A program made the translations under genes and the position numbers. From Acidobacteriaceae bacterium (lineage in GTDB: Bacteria > Acidobacteriota > Terriglobia > Terriglobales > Acidobacteriaceae): a stretch of DNA of 5,178 bases. Location: assembly GCA_003132825.1 (NCBI GenBank), contig PKYX01000472.1, forward strand, positions 2,545 to 7,722, in the 5' to 3' direction. Shown piece by piece: positions 1 through 4,892 of this stretch. The notes under the pieces are model-generated. The model had not been told where the DNA came from, ran no database searches, and was given only the letters and a program-made list of their open reading frames with translations. Each line of letters opens with the position of its first letter. The first letter of the stretch is position 1.

Positions 1-57
1 GGCTATCATGCCGCGAAAATGGCGCTGTCGCGGTTGAAACCGGGAACGGTCGCGTGA
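1..57 (+). CDS. 3' end of an unidentified protein-coding gene (partial)
   Basis: The window opens inside a reading frame that runs 18 codons to a TGA at 55-57. The visible C-terminus reads GYHAAKMALSRLKPGTVA. It is basic and could be the end of a helix. Frame 1 is the only frame with a sensible end here, and a hairpin follows 24 bases later, which fits the end of a gene. The fragment is too short to assign a family. An ECF-sigma region 4 tail or an enzyme C-terminal helix are both possible, and I do not choose between them. Confidence 0.45.
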   Translation, partial: GYHAAKMALSRLKPGTVA

Positions 58-80
58 TTGGTCCGAGGGCTCGCCTGAGA

Positions 81-99
81 TCACCGCTGCGCACGGTGA
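81..99 (+). terminator. Hairpin after the upstream gene, weak terminator candidate
   Basis: TCACCG at 81-86 pairs perfectly with CGGTGA at 94-99 around a 7-base loop, 24 bases after the stop codon at 57. There is no T-tract after it on the plus strand, so it is not a classical intrinsic terminator. It may be a 3'-end stabilising hairpin or chance. Confidence 0.22.
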
Positions 100-336
100 G
101 AGGCAAATACCGCCTTCTGGAAGTCGAGAACCCATTGGCGCTCACTTTATAATTGCGTAATACATCGTAGGATAAGGTCGCCGTCCGCATCGCAGGCGGC
201 GGTGTCTGCCTTCGCCGGGCTGGCCGAGAGGGTCATTGCAACTTTCGGGAAAGTGGAGATTGCCCATGCCGCCGAGGCGGTCGCCGTGCTGATACGCAAG
301 CGTTGCGAAAGCGCCGGCAAAAGTTTGGAAGCGGGG

Positions 337-357
337 CTGGAGGTTGTTAGCCTCCGG
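337..357 (-). terminator. Hairpin directly after the deacylase stop codon
   Basis: On the plus strand GGAGG at 339-343 pairs with CCTCC at 351-355 around a 7-base loop. One wobble and one further C-G pair extend the stem to 337-357. It abuts the minus-strand stop codon at 358-360. Downstream on the minus strand there is no immediate T-run, only a CTTTTG about 15-20 bases later, so termination would be weak. It could also protect the transcript 3' end. Confidence 0.3.
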
Positions 358-1800
358 TCACCGCCGCCCGATACCCCCGACCATGGCCTTGCCCGGCAAG
401 GCTCCCTCCACCAAGCTTCCTCCATCCACAACCAGCACACCGCCCACCAGCAAGTATTTCACTCCCACGCTTGGTTCCATCGGGTGTTGGTAAGTCGAGC
501 GATCACTCACCGTCTGTGGGTCGAAAACGACGACATCGGCATCTGCACCCTCCTGTAAACGACCCTTCGCCCGCGCTGCTGGAGTTGAGCGCTCGAGAAA
601 TTGCGCCGGCATGAGCGACATTCTCCTGATGGCATCGATCAGCGTCATGGTTCCTTGATTCCGGACATAACGGGCCAGAATGCGGCAGAAGGTTCCGGCA
701 TTGCGGGGGTGGCCTGTAAGGCCGTCGCTGGCGACCATGACCAGCGGATTGAGGAAAACGGAATCGACCATCTCGAGGCGGTTGGTAAACATGATGACCA
801 GGTGCGGTTGGCTTGCGTTGTGGAGCTCCTCAAAGCGCTCCTTCGTCAGGCGTTCTCCGGTGTCGGGCAGCATCAGATCGTGGTACGTGATGCCAAATTT
901 CTCCTGCCAACCGGGATTGAACAGGGCAGAGTTGAGGACGGTCATGCCCGCCTCATAGGGATACGCTTCCGTGGTCACGTCCAGACCCCGGGCCCGTGCC
1001 CCCGCTACCAGCGTGAGACAATCGAGCGCCTGCGGACCGCAACTGCTGTTGATGTGGACGATGTGGAGGGAAGCGCCGGTGACTGCGGCCGCGCCAATGA
1101 CCTCGCTGATCGACTCGATCCCGGATCCGGGCTCTCGCTTGCCACTACTGCGGACGTGGGTGTAGACCGGAACATGACGCTCGGCGGCCAGGCGAAACAT
1201 CTCAATCACTTCCCAGCGCGTCGCCCCAGGCGTGTACTGGATACCCATACCAATGTCCAACCCGCCCGCGTCCAGTTCGTGCCGCAAGCGAGCCTTCATG
1301 TTTTCAATCTGCTCGGGGGATGCCGGCTGGTCAGTGGCAGCCCCGGATTTCGGCAGCAGCCCGCCCTCGGGGATCGGCGTGCCAAAGGCAAGCGAGCGCG
1401 CGGCCACATGGCTGGCCGCGGTCCCATAGTTAATCAGGGAATGCCCTTGCTTGGATTCGAGGAATGCCGCAACATCCGGCTTGCCGATTTCCATTTCGAG
1501 CGCGGTGGTCACGCCATCCATGGCCTTGACGCGCTGAGTTTCGAGGTCTTGGTCATGCTGGTGGAGATCGATGAACCCTGGGGCAACCACCAGCCCTCGC
1601 GCGGAGATCACACGCTTGCCATCGAGCGTGTCGGCCGAGATTCTCACGATCCTGCCTTGGGCAATGCCGACATTGCGAACGGCATCAAGGCCGGTCTCGG
1701 GATCGAGCACCCGACCGCCCTCGATCACTAGATCGTAAGTTTGAGAAAAGGCCAGCAGAGGCAGAACCATTACCACCAGGGGGAGGATACGCCATTTCAT
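358..1800 (-). CDS. Exported N-acyl-D-amino-acid deacylase (D-aminoacylase-type amidohydrolase)
   Basis: This 480-residue protein is a metal-dependent amidohydrolase of the D-aminoacylase group (COG3653-like), which removes the acyl group from N-acyl-D-amino acids. Residues 1-19 (MKWRILPLVVMVLPLLAFS) form a signal peptide with a plausible A-F-S cleavage site, so it should act in the periplasm or outside. Visible motifs in order: PGFIDLHQHDQD at 74-85 with the HxH metal ligands H80 and H82; GVTTALEMEIG at 96-106; YTH at 213-215 (H215); LHIVHINS at 245-252 (H249); VASDGLTGHPRNAGTF at 356-371 with the catalytic Asp D359 and the HPR..GTF signature; and the beta-sandwich tail KGRLQEGADADVVVFDP at 412-428, followed by DRSTY. 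D-aminoacylases usually have a metal-binding Cys in the strand near residue 104, where this protein shows Glu. Length is normal for the family. The ATG at 1798-1800 is preferred over an in-frame start at 1890 because it begins the signal peptide and has a GGAG 8 bases upstream. Exact substrate unknown; D-Glu, D-Asp or a neutral acyl-D-amino acid are all possible. Confidence 0.9.
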   Translation of the reverse strand: MKWRILPLVVMVLPLLAFSQTYDLVIEGGRVLDPETGLDAVRNVGIAQGRIVRISADTLDGKRVISARGLVVAPGFIDLHQHDQDLETQRVKAMDGVTTALEMEIGKPDVAAFLESKQGHSLINYGTAASHVAARSLAFGTPIPEGGLLPKSGAATDQPASPEQIENMKARLRHELDAGGLDIGMGIQYTPGATRWEVIEMFRLAAERHVPVYTHVRSSGKREPGSGIESISEVIGAAAVTGASLHIVHINSSCGPQALDCLTLVAGARARGLDVTTEAYPYEAGMTVLNSALFNPGWQEKFGITYHDLMLPDTGERLTKERFEELHNASQPHLVIMFTNRLEMVDSVFLNPLVMVASDGLTGHPRNAGTFCRILARYVRNQGTMTLIDAIRRMSLMPAQFLERSTPAARAKGRLQEGADADVVVFDPQTVSDRSTYQHPMEPSVGVKYLLVGGVLVVDGGSLVEGALPGKAMVGGIGRR

Positions 1801-1808
1801 TTCGTGAG

Positions 1809-1812
1809 CTCC
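1809..1812 (-). promoter_or_regulatory. Ribosome binding site of the deacylase gene
   Basis: GGAG on the minus strand lies 8 bases before the ATG at 1800. It fixes the start at the signal peptide methionine and excludes the 30-residue upstream extension, which lacks such a site and would bury the signal peptide. Confidence 0.65.
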
Positions 1813-1820
1813 GAAACAGG

Positions 1821-1849
1821 ATCGTAAGCGTCTAATGTCAGCAACGCAA
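1821..1849 (-). promoter_or_regulatory. Possible sigma-70-like promoter for the deacylase
   Basis: On the minus strand TTGCGT (1849-1844) and TACGAT (1826-1821) are separated by 17 bases, matching the consensus at 3/6 and 4/6 positions. The transcript would start near 1814, leaving a very short leader that barely contains the ribosome binding site. Weak evidence by eye only. Confidence 0.2.
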
Positions 1850-1883
1850 GACGGCGTGCTCTTCGCCTTGCAGGGAATTGGGG

Positions 1884-2081
1884 ATGTCAAACGATCGAGG
1901 CGAGCGGTCGAAGCTAGAACTCGGTCGGAAGGCGCAAGGCCACTTTATGACACACGCCAAGAAGCCGACATTCCAGGTCCACGTCCTTCAGCCGCGCGAG
2001 CGGCCCCAGCTGGACGATGAGAGATACGATTTCAGAACGGAACGATGGGGTTTTCCGAAAACAACCCTCCCCAGTCGATAA
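1884..2081 (+). CDS. Possible small protein of 65 residues, unknown function
   Basis: An ATG at 1884 opens a 65-codon frame ending in TAA at 2079-2081. It has a good ribosome binding site, AGGGA at 1872-1876, 7 bases before the start. The product is hydrophilic and strongly charged, with many Lys, Arg, His, Asp and Glu, no membrane segment and no cysteine. A second internal ATG at 1947 would give a 44-residue form beginning MTHAKKPTF. It sits in the divergent region between the deacylase and the sigma factor and reads in the same direction as the sigma operon, 267 bases upstream of it. I recognise no family. It may equally be an accidental open frame in GC-rich DNA. Confidence 0.3.
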   Translation: MSNDRGERSKLELGRKAQGHFMTHAKKPTFQVHVLQPRERPQLDDERYDFRTERWGFPKTTLPSR

Positions 2082-2338
2082 CCTCGAGTAGGCGGCAACG
2101 TTCCGGCGGTCGACGTGCAGTGACGATCAGGGAAGCATCAGCTCCTCAAAGTGTTGATCCTGCGCGACCCGTGGGGCTTTGCGAGGGCCTTTTTGCGCCC
2201 CTCCAGGGGAGAATTCCTTGGCCTGCCGTCCTTTGTTCAGCGTTCAGTGTTCCGTCTTTCGCTTTCAACCCGGCGCCGAGGACTCACCATCGGGACTTAA
2301 TTAACCTTGAACAGAAAGGAAGGGCAAGTAATATACAT

Positions 2339-2343
2339 AAAGG
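2339..2343 (+). promoter_or_regulatory. Ribosome binding site deciding the sigma factor start
   Basis: AAAGG at 2339-2343 lies 5 bases before the ATG at 2349. The longer in-frame alternative starts with TTG at 2307 and has no purine-rich site upstream, so the ATG is the better start. A stronger AAAGGAAGGG run at 2313-2322 faces only GTA and ATA codons. Confidence 0.5.
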
Positions 2344-2348
2344 TACTG

Positions 2349-2930
2349 ATGGCGATTCGTTCCACAGATTCGATCGACGGCTTGGCTTTCTCCGGGGAAG
2401 CGGCGACTGCCTTTTCGGCGACTCCGTCGGAGATCGAATGCGAGGTCATCGGCCTCTTTGACCAATTTCGGAACTCACTGCTTCGTTACGCGTTGTCGTT
2501 TGGCTTGTCCGTGCATGACGGGGAGGAAGTCACCCAGGAAGTGTTCCTCGCGCTCTTCCAGCACCTGCGGGAAGGGAAGTCTCGCCACAATCTTCGCGCC
2601 TGGATTTTTCGCGTGGCCCACAACCTCGCCCTGAAGCAGCGCCAGGCCAATCAGCGACTGTCGGGCGGGCGGGACTCGCATGAAGCTCGGGCAGAGAAAC
2701 AACCGGATCTGGCCCCGAGCCCCGAGGAACGAGTCTTGTCGAGGCAACGGCAACAACATTTGATGGCTGTTCTTCAAGCTCTCCCGGAGCGGGACCGATG
2801 CTGCCTCGGTCTCCGTCTCGAGGGCCTTCGTTATCGAGAAATCGCTCCCGTGCTGGGGATGTCCCTGGGAGCCGTGTCGATCTCGCTAACCCGATCACTG
2901 GCGCGACTCATGCGCGCAAACGAGAGGTAA
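2349..2930 (+). CDS. ECF-type RNA polymerase sigma factor (sigma-70 family)
   Basis: This 193-residue protein directs RNA polymerase to a dedicated promoter set. Region 2 spans about residues 35-103, with the core-binding and -10 recognising segment carrying EEVTQEVFLALFQHL at 59-73 and LRAWIFRVAHNLALKQ at 82-97. A charged linker follows (about 100-132). Region 4 spans about 134-188 with LQALPERDRCCLGLRLEG at 142-159 and a helix-turn-helix YREIAPVLGMSLGAVSISL at 162-180 that would read the -35 element. It lacks regions 1.1 and 3, as ECF factors do, and the length is typical. The first 30 residues are a poorly conserved extension. The next gene starts 4 bases after the stop and encodes a zinc-finger anti-sigma factor, the usual partner, so this sigma is probably held at the membrane until a signal arrives. 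Target promoters are unknown; the NRPS genes downstream are candidates. Confidence 0.93.
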   Translation: MAIRSTDSIDGLAFSGEAATAFSATPSEIECEVIGLFDQFRNSLLRYALSFGLSVHDGEEVTQEVFLALFQHLREGKSRHNLRAWIFRVAHNLALKQRQANQRLSGGRDSHEARAEKQPDLAPSPEERVLSRQRQQHLMAVLQALPERDRCCLGLRLEGLRYREIAPVLGMSLGAVSISLTRSLARLMRANER

Positions 2931-2934
2931 CCGA

Positions 2935-3777
2935 ATGCTCGACCACTGGCACCCGTCTGACCAAGAGTTGCTTCTCAGCGCCGACGGCGAACTCGCAACC
3001 CATCCTACCGCTCGGATTCGCAGTCACCTGGCGGATTGCTGGGATTGCCGCGCCCGGATGGCCGAAATCGAAGGGACGATTGGTGATTTCGTGCGCGCTC
3101 ACCACCAGAGCTTCGATTCCAAGTTGCCGCCCATCGCTGGCGCGCGGGCGCGATTGAGGACCCGATTGGCGGAATCGGCGCCCGACACCCGCCCCAAGGG
3201 CTGGTTTCATCGCCTGCTCGAACCGAACGCACGGAGGTTCGCCTATGCATGTGCGGTGGCGGTTTTTCTTGCGCTTGGAGCAACCGCCGTTTACTGGCAA
3301 ACCGTGGATCATGGATTCGACGTGCGCGTCGGCATGGGGCTACTCCCCAACCGAAGCCTGACACCCGGCGCTACCAGGCCCGTCGCCGTCGGGGATCTTT
3401 GCTCCGCCAACCATGATCAGGTGGTCCGCTCCGTCTCTGACACTTTGCAACAGAGAGTCTTCCAGGAATATGGGATCCGAGACAAGCATATCGAGAAGTA
3501 CGAGGTAGATTATCTGATTACGCCCGGCCTGGGAGGCGCGGACGATATCAAGAATCTTTGGCCCGAGCCCCGTTACAACACGAGGTGGAATTCGTTCGTG
3601 AAAGACCAGCTCGAAGACTATCTCCACCAATCCGTCTGCGGCGGGAAGCTCAGTTTGGCGACGGCGCAGAGGGACGTTGCGGGCGATTGGATTTCGGCAT
3701 ACAAGAAATACTTCCACACCGATGAACCTCTGTCGCGCTCGTCTGCACTCGATCCATCGCACAGCCCAGGCTCATAG
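2935..3777 (+). CDS. Membrane anti-sigma factor with zinc-finger head and HNH-like outer domain
   Basis: This 280-residue protein is the likely inhibitor of the sigma factor encoded 4 bases upstream; translation is probably coupled, with GAGAGG at 2922-2927 as ribosome binding site. Residues 1-50 form a zf-HC2/ZAS domain with the motif HLADCWDC (H31, C35, C38, an HxxxCxxC zinc site), which binds the sigma factor in the cytoplasm. A linker (about 51-100) leads to one membrane helix, RFAYACAVAVFLALGATAVYW, at 101-121. The rest (about 138-262) should lie outside the membrane. It contains LTPGATRPV, C156, YEVDYLI at 189-195, LGGADDIKNLWPEP at 199-212, K223-D224, C235 and a DWISAYKKYF tail. This pattern matches, as I remember it, an HNH-nuclease-like domain of soil bacteria with YEVDHLIPLELGG..NLWPEP, but the His of the D-H pair is Tyr here (Y193). 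C156 and C235 could form a disulfide. A signal-sensing, non-catalytic role is inference. The zinc-finger and membrane parts are secure; the identity of the outer domain is less so. Confidence 0.85.
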   Translation: MLDHWHPSDQELLLSADGELATHPTARIRSHLADCWDCRARMAEIEGTIGDFVRAHHQSFDSKLPPIAGARARLRTRLAESAPDTRPKGWFHRLLEPNARRFAYACAVAVFLALGATAVYWQTVDHGFDVRVGMGLLPNRSLTPGATRPVAVGDLCSANHDQVVRSVSDTLQQRVFQEYGIRDKHIEKYEVDYLITPGLGGADDIKNLWPEPRYNTRWNSFVKDQLEDYLHQSVCGGKLSLATAQRDVAGDWISAYKKYFHTDEPLSRSSALDPSHSPGS

Positions 3778-4002
3778 CTCGCCGAAACCGCCGTATGAGC
3801 CTCTGTTTTCGCTCATCCATCATTGGACTGGGGCTGTGCTCGCCTTCTCCTCGGGTCCGGACGTCAGTGGTTTATTTGCAGGGAAGGGGCTCAAAGCTGT
3901 CCTTCCAGAATGCGGATACTGCACCGAGGCGACCCTCCTGGTCGGGAACCCGAAAAGCCAGAGCAGCGTGCCGCGAAGGTTACTAAAGTTTCCCCAGGTT
4001 GC

Positions 4003-4031
4003 TTGATCCTCTGCGGGTTCGGCGTCATACT
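4003..4031 (+). promoter_or_regulatory. Possible sigma-70-like promoter upstream of the acetyltransferase
   Basis: TTGATC at 4003-4008 and CATACT at 4026-4031 are separated by exactly 17 bases and match the consensus at 4/6 positions each. Transcription would begin near 4038 and give a leader of about 110 bases containing the hairpins at 4051-4069 and 4075-4088 and the terminator at 4091-4116. Support is by eye only. Confidence 0.3.
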
Positions 4032-4050
4032 CGCAGCGGTACTCATCCCC

Positions 4051-4069
4051 CTCCGAGGCCGTCTCGGGG
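4051..4069 (+). other. Hairpin 1 of the leader
   Basis: CTCCGAG at 4051-4057 pairs with CTCGGGG at 4063-4069 (seven pairs including one wobble) around the 5-base loop GCCGT. No T-tract follows. It is the first of three closely spaced stems before the acetyltransferase gene. Confidence 0.4.
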
Positions 4070-4074
4070 AAGCC

Positions 4075-4088
4075 CGGCAGAAATGCCG
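4075..4088 (+). other. Hairpin 2 of the leader, capped by a GAAA tetraloop
   Basis: CGGCA at 4075-4079 and TGCCG at 4084-4088 form a perfect 5-bp stem closed by GAAA, a GNRA-type tetraloop that is unusually stable in RNA. GGCA of this stem (4076-4079) could instead pair with TGCC at 4094-4097 in the terminator stem, so the two structures could compete. Confidence 0.4.
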
Positions 4089-4090
4089 AC

Positions 4091-4116
4091 CGCTGCCCGT
4101 TTTGGGCACCGTTTTT
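4091..4116 (+). terminator. Intrinsic (rho-independent) terminator or attenuator
   Basis: TGCCC at 4094-4098 pairs with GGGCA at 4104-4108 around a GTTTT loop. After one C-C mismatch the stem continues with G4092-C4110 and C4091-G4111, and TTTTT follows at 4112-4116. This is the clearest terminator in the window. It could end read-through from the sigma/anti-sigma operon. Because only 34 bases remain before the acetyltransferase start, too few for an ordinary promoter, it may instead be a conditional attenuator inside that gene's leader. Confidence 0.6.
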
Positions 4117-4150
4117 CCTACTCAGTCCAGAGAGCGCGGGTGTTTTGAGA

Positions 4151-4795
4151 ATGATAAAGGGTGAAGTCATCCGGGCCGTCGGGAGCCTGCGCGCGGTAGA
4201 TTTTCCTCATCCAGAGTCCCTGGTGCCACGGGTTTTGCCCTGGGCCCTGGCCGCCGGAAATCCTTACTATGACTATCTTTTCGGGGGGGCGGAGCTTTCC
4301 CACCGCACTCTCGAAGGGTGGATGAAACGGGCGTCTTCGGAGGTCTCTATTCTGCGCGGGGAATTTCTGACCTGTGATGCGGAGTTGGCGGGAGGCTTCA
4401 TTGCGCTGAATGGAAGAGAGCTGAAAAGAGCCCGGCAGGCCGATGCCGCCGCCCTGTGGGAGGCCTTTCCGTCGGCCGAGCGCGTCGCCCTGGTCGAGCG
4501 GATGTCGAATAGCGCAAATCTGTTTCCGCCGGTCGCAGAAGATGAATATTACCTGACCAAAATGGGGCTGAGCGTCCCCTTCCGAGGGCAAGGACTGGGC
4601 CGCGCCCTGATGCAACAGTACCTGGCACAGGGAAAAGCCCAGAACTACGCGAGCTATCGCCTTGACGTGCACGCGGACAATCAACCCGCGATCGGTTGTT
4701 ACCTGGCCGCCGGGTTCAAGGTGCTGAGTACTTCCGAGTCCCGCGATGGAGGGCTACGGTACCACGCGATGAGATACCAGTTGGGGACCGCATAA
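4151..4795 (+). CDS. GNAT-family N-acetyltransferase
   Basis: This 214-residue protein should transfer an acetyl group from acetyl-CoA to an amine. The acetyl-CoA binding motif A is at about 134-155, YLTKMGLSVPFRGQGLGRAL, with the signature R145-G-Q-G148-L-G150 (Q/RxxGxG/A). Motif B follows with LDVHADNQPAIGCYLAAGFK at 171-190, where N177, Y184 and G188-F189 match the family pattern. Residues 34-80 (LAAGNPYYDYLFGG and on) are a less conserved substrate-side part. No signal peptide or membrane helix, so it is cytoplasmic. I take the ATG at 4151 rather than the TTG at 4145; the ribosome binding site is poor (GCGGG or TTGAG upstream). It lies 97 bases before an NRPS gene on the same strand and may be co-transcribed with it, so a role in modifying or detoxifying the peptide is possible. 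The substrate cannot be read from sequence; protein N-terminal or small-molecule acetylation are alternatives. Confidence 0.87.
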   Translation: MIKGEVIRAVGSLRAVDFPHPESLVPRVLPWALAAGNPYYDYLFGGAELSHRTLEGWMKRASSEVSILRGEFLTCDAELAGGFIALNGRELKRARQADAAALWEAFPSAERVALVERMSNSANLFPPVAEDEYYLTKMGLSVPFRGQGLGRALMQQYLAQGKAQNYASYRLDVHADNQPAIGCYLAAGFKVLSTSESRDGGLRYHAMRYQLGTA

Positions 4796-4879
4796 GAACG
4801 CTTGGCCGGTTCGCGGGTTGCCGCATGGTTGTAAGCATTAGGATAGAGCTGATGTTTGTCGAAATTTTAGACTGCTTGG

Positions 4880-4886
4880 GGGGGAG
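4880..4886 (+). promoter_or_regulatory. Ribosome binding site before the NRPS start
   Basis: GGGGGAG at 4880-4886, the end of a seven-G run, lies 6 bases before TTG at 4893 and 9 bases before a second TTG at 4896. No ATG or GTG start exists in this frame between the upstream in-frame stop (4839-4841) and the conserved coding sequence, so the site supports a TTG start. Confidence 0.5.
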
Positions 4887-4892
4887 AAGACC

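Larger units (their letters stand above)
58..357. other. Intergenic region of 300 bases, no secure gene
   Basis: This stretch lies between the stop of the upstream gene and the 3' end of the minus-strand deacylase. It holds a 6-bp hairpin at 81-99, a consensus-like TATAAT at 148-153 with no fitting -35 element, and an inverted repeat at 180-200 (9-base arms with one mismatch and one wobble, 3-base loop). A plus-strand frame is open from 100 and has a GTG at 202. Its codons from 202 to 357 have fairly GC-rich third positions (about 70%), so a gene remnant is conceivable. However, the frame runs on for 200 bases antisense to the deacylase and matches no family I know, so I do not call it a gene. 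Confidence 0.5.
1801..2348. other. Divergent intergenic/regulatory region
   Basis: About 550 bases separate the minus-strand deacylase from the plus-strand sigma factor, so promoters for both should lie here. Apart from the possible small ORF at 1884-2081, the region from 2082 to 2348 shows no gene. It holds G/C-run inverted repeats around 2172-2212 (for example CCCCT and AGGGG separated by two bases) and a noticeably AT-rich stretch at 2295-2345 just before the sigma start. TTGAAC at 2307 and TATACA at 2332 are a loose promoter-like pair with a too-long 19-base spacer. I cannot find a clear ECF-type GGAAC promoter that would show autoregulation. Confidence 0.5.
3778..4150 (+). other. Intergenic/leader region before the acetyltransferase
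   Basis: These 373 bases separate the anti-sigma gene from the GNAT gene. Several short frames are open on both strands, but none has a convincing ribosome binding site plus recognisable product. The region is rich in inverted repeats: ATGAGC/GCTCAT at 3795-3816, GGAAGG/CCTTCC at 3882-3906 enclosing GCT-CAA-AGC, CGACC/GGTCG at 3930-3944, CTGCG/CGCAG at 4011-4036, then three hairpins in close series from 4051 to 4111. The series ends in an intrinsic terminator 34 bases before the GNAT start. Confidence 0.6.

Noticed and set aside
148..153. Perfect TATAAT on the plus strand
   Set aside because: No -35-like hexamer at 16-18 bases and no TG extension; TTGGCG at 135-140 is only 7 bases away.
601..1731. 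Long plus-strand open frame (376 codons) opposite the deacylase
   Set aside because: It is antisense to a well-supported amidohydrolase with intact family motifs; its product is low in family-like motifs and rich in residues expected from reverse reading of GC-biased codons.
1885..1890. Perfect TTGACA -35 hexamer on the minus strand upstream of the deacylase
   Set aside because: At 16 to 18 bases downstream on that strand there is only GGCGAA-like sequence, so no -10 element completes a promoter.
2045..2461. Plus-strand open frame of 138 codons before and into the sigma factor
   Set aside because: It overlaps the start of the clear sigma factor in another frame, has no recognisable motif and no good ribosome binding site.
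3189..3777. Idea that the C-terminal half of the anti-sigma gene is a separate gene fused by error
   Set aside because: The frame is continuous through zinc finger, membrane helix and outer domain, with no stop, new ribosome binding site or change in composition; the topology also makes sense as one protein.
3795..3986. Plus-strand frame of 63 codons just after the anti-sigma gene
   Set aside because: No convincing ribosome binding site and an Arg/Ser-rich product of the kind expected from random GC-rich DNA.
3823..4164. Plus-strand frame of 113 codons with a short hydrophobic stretch (CLILCGFGVILAAVLIPL)
   Set aside because: The hydrophobic stretch could be a membrane helix, but the start is TTG without a ribosome binding site, it runs through the hairpins and terminator, and it overlaps the acetyltransferase start; no family resemblance.
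4118..4684. Minus-strand open frame of 188 codons opposite the acetyltransferase
   Set aside because: Shadow of the GNAT gene, whose acetyl-CoA motif is unmistakable on the plus strand.
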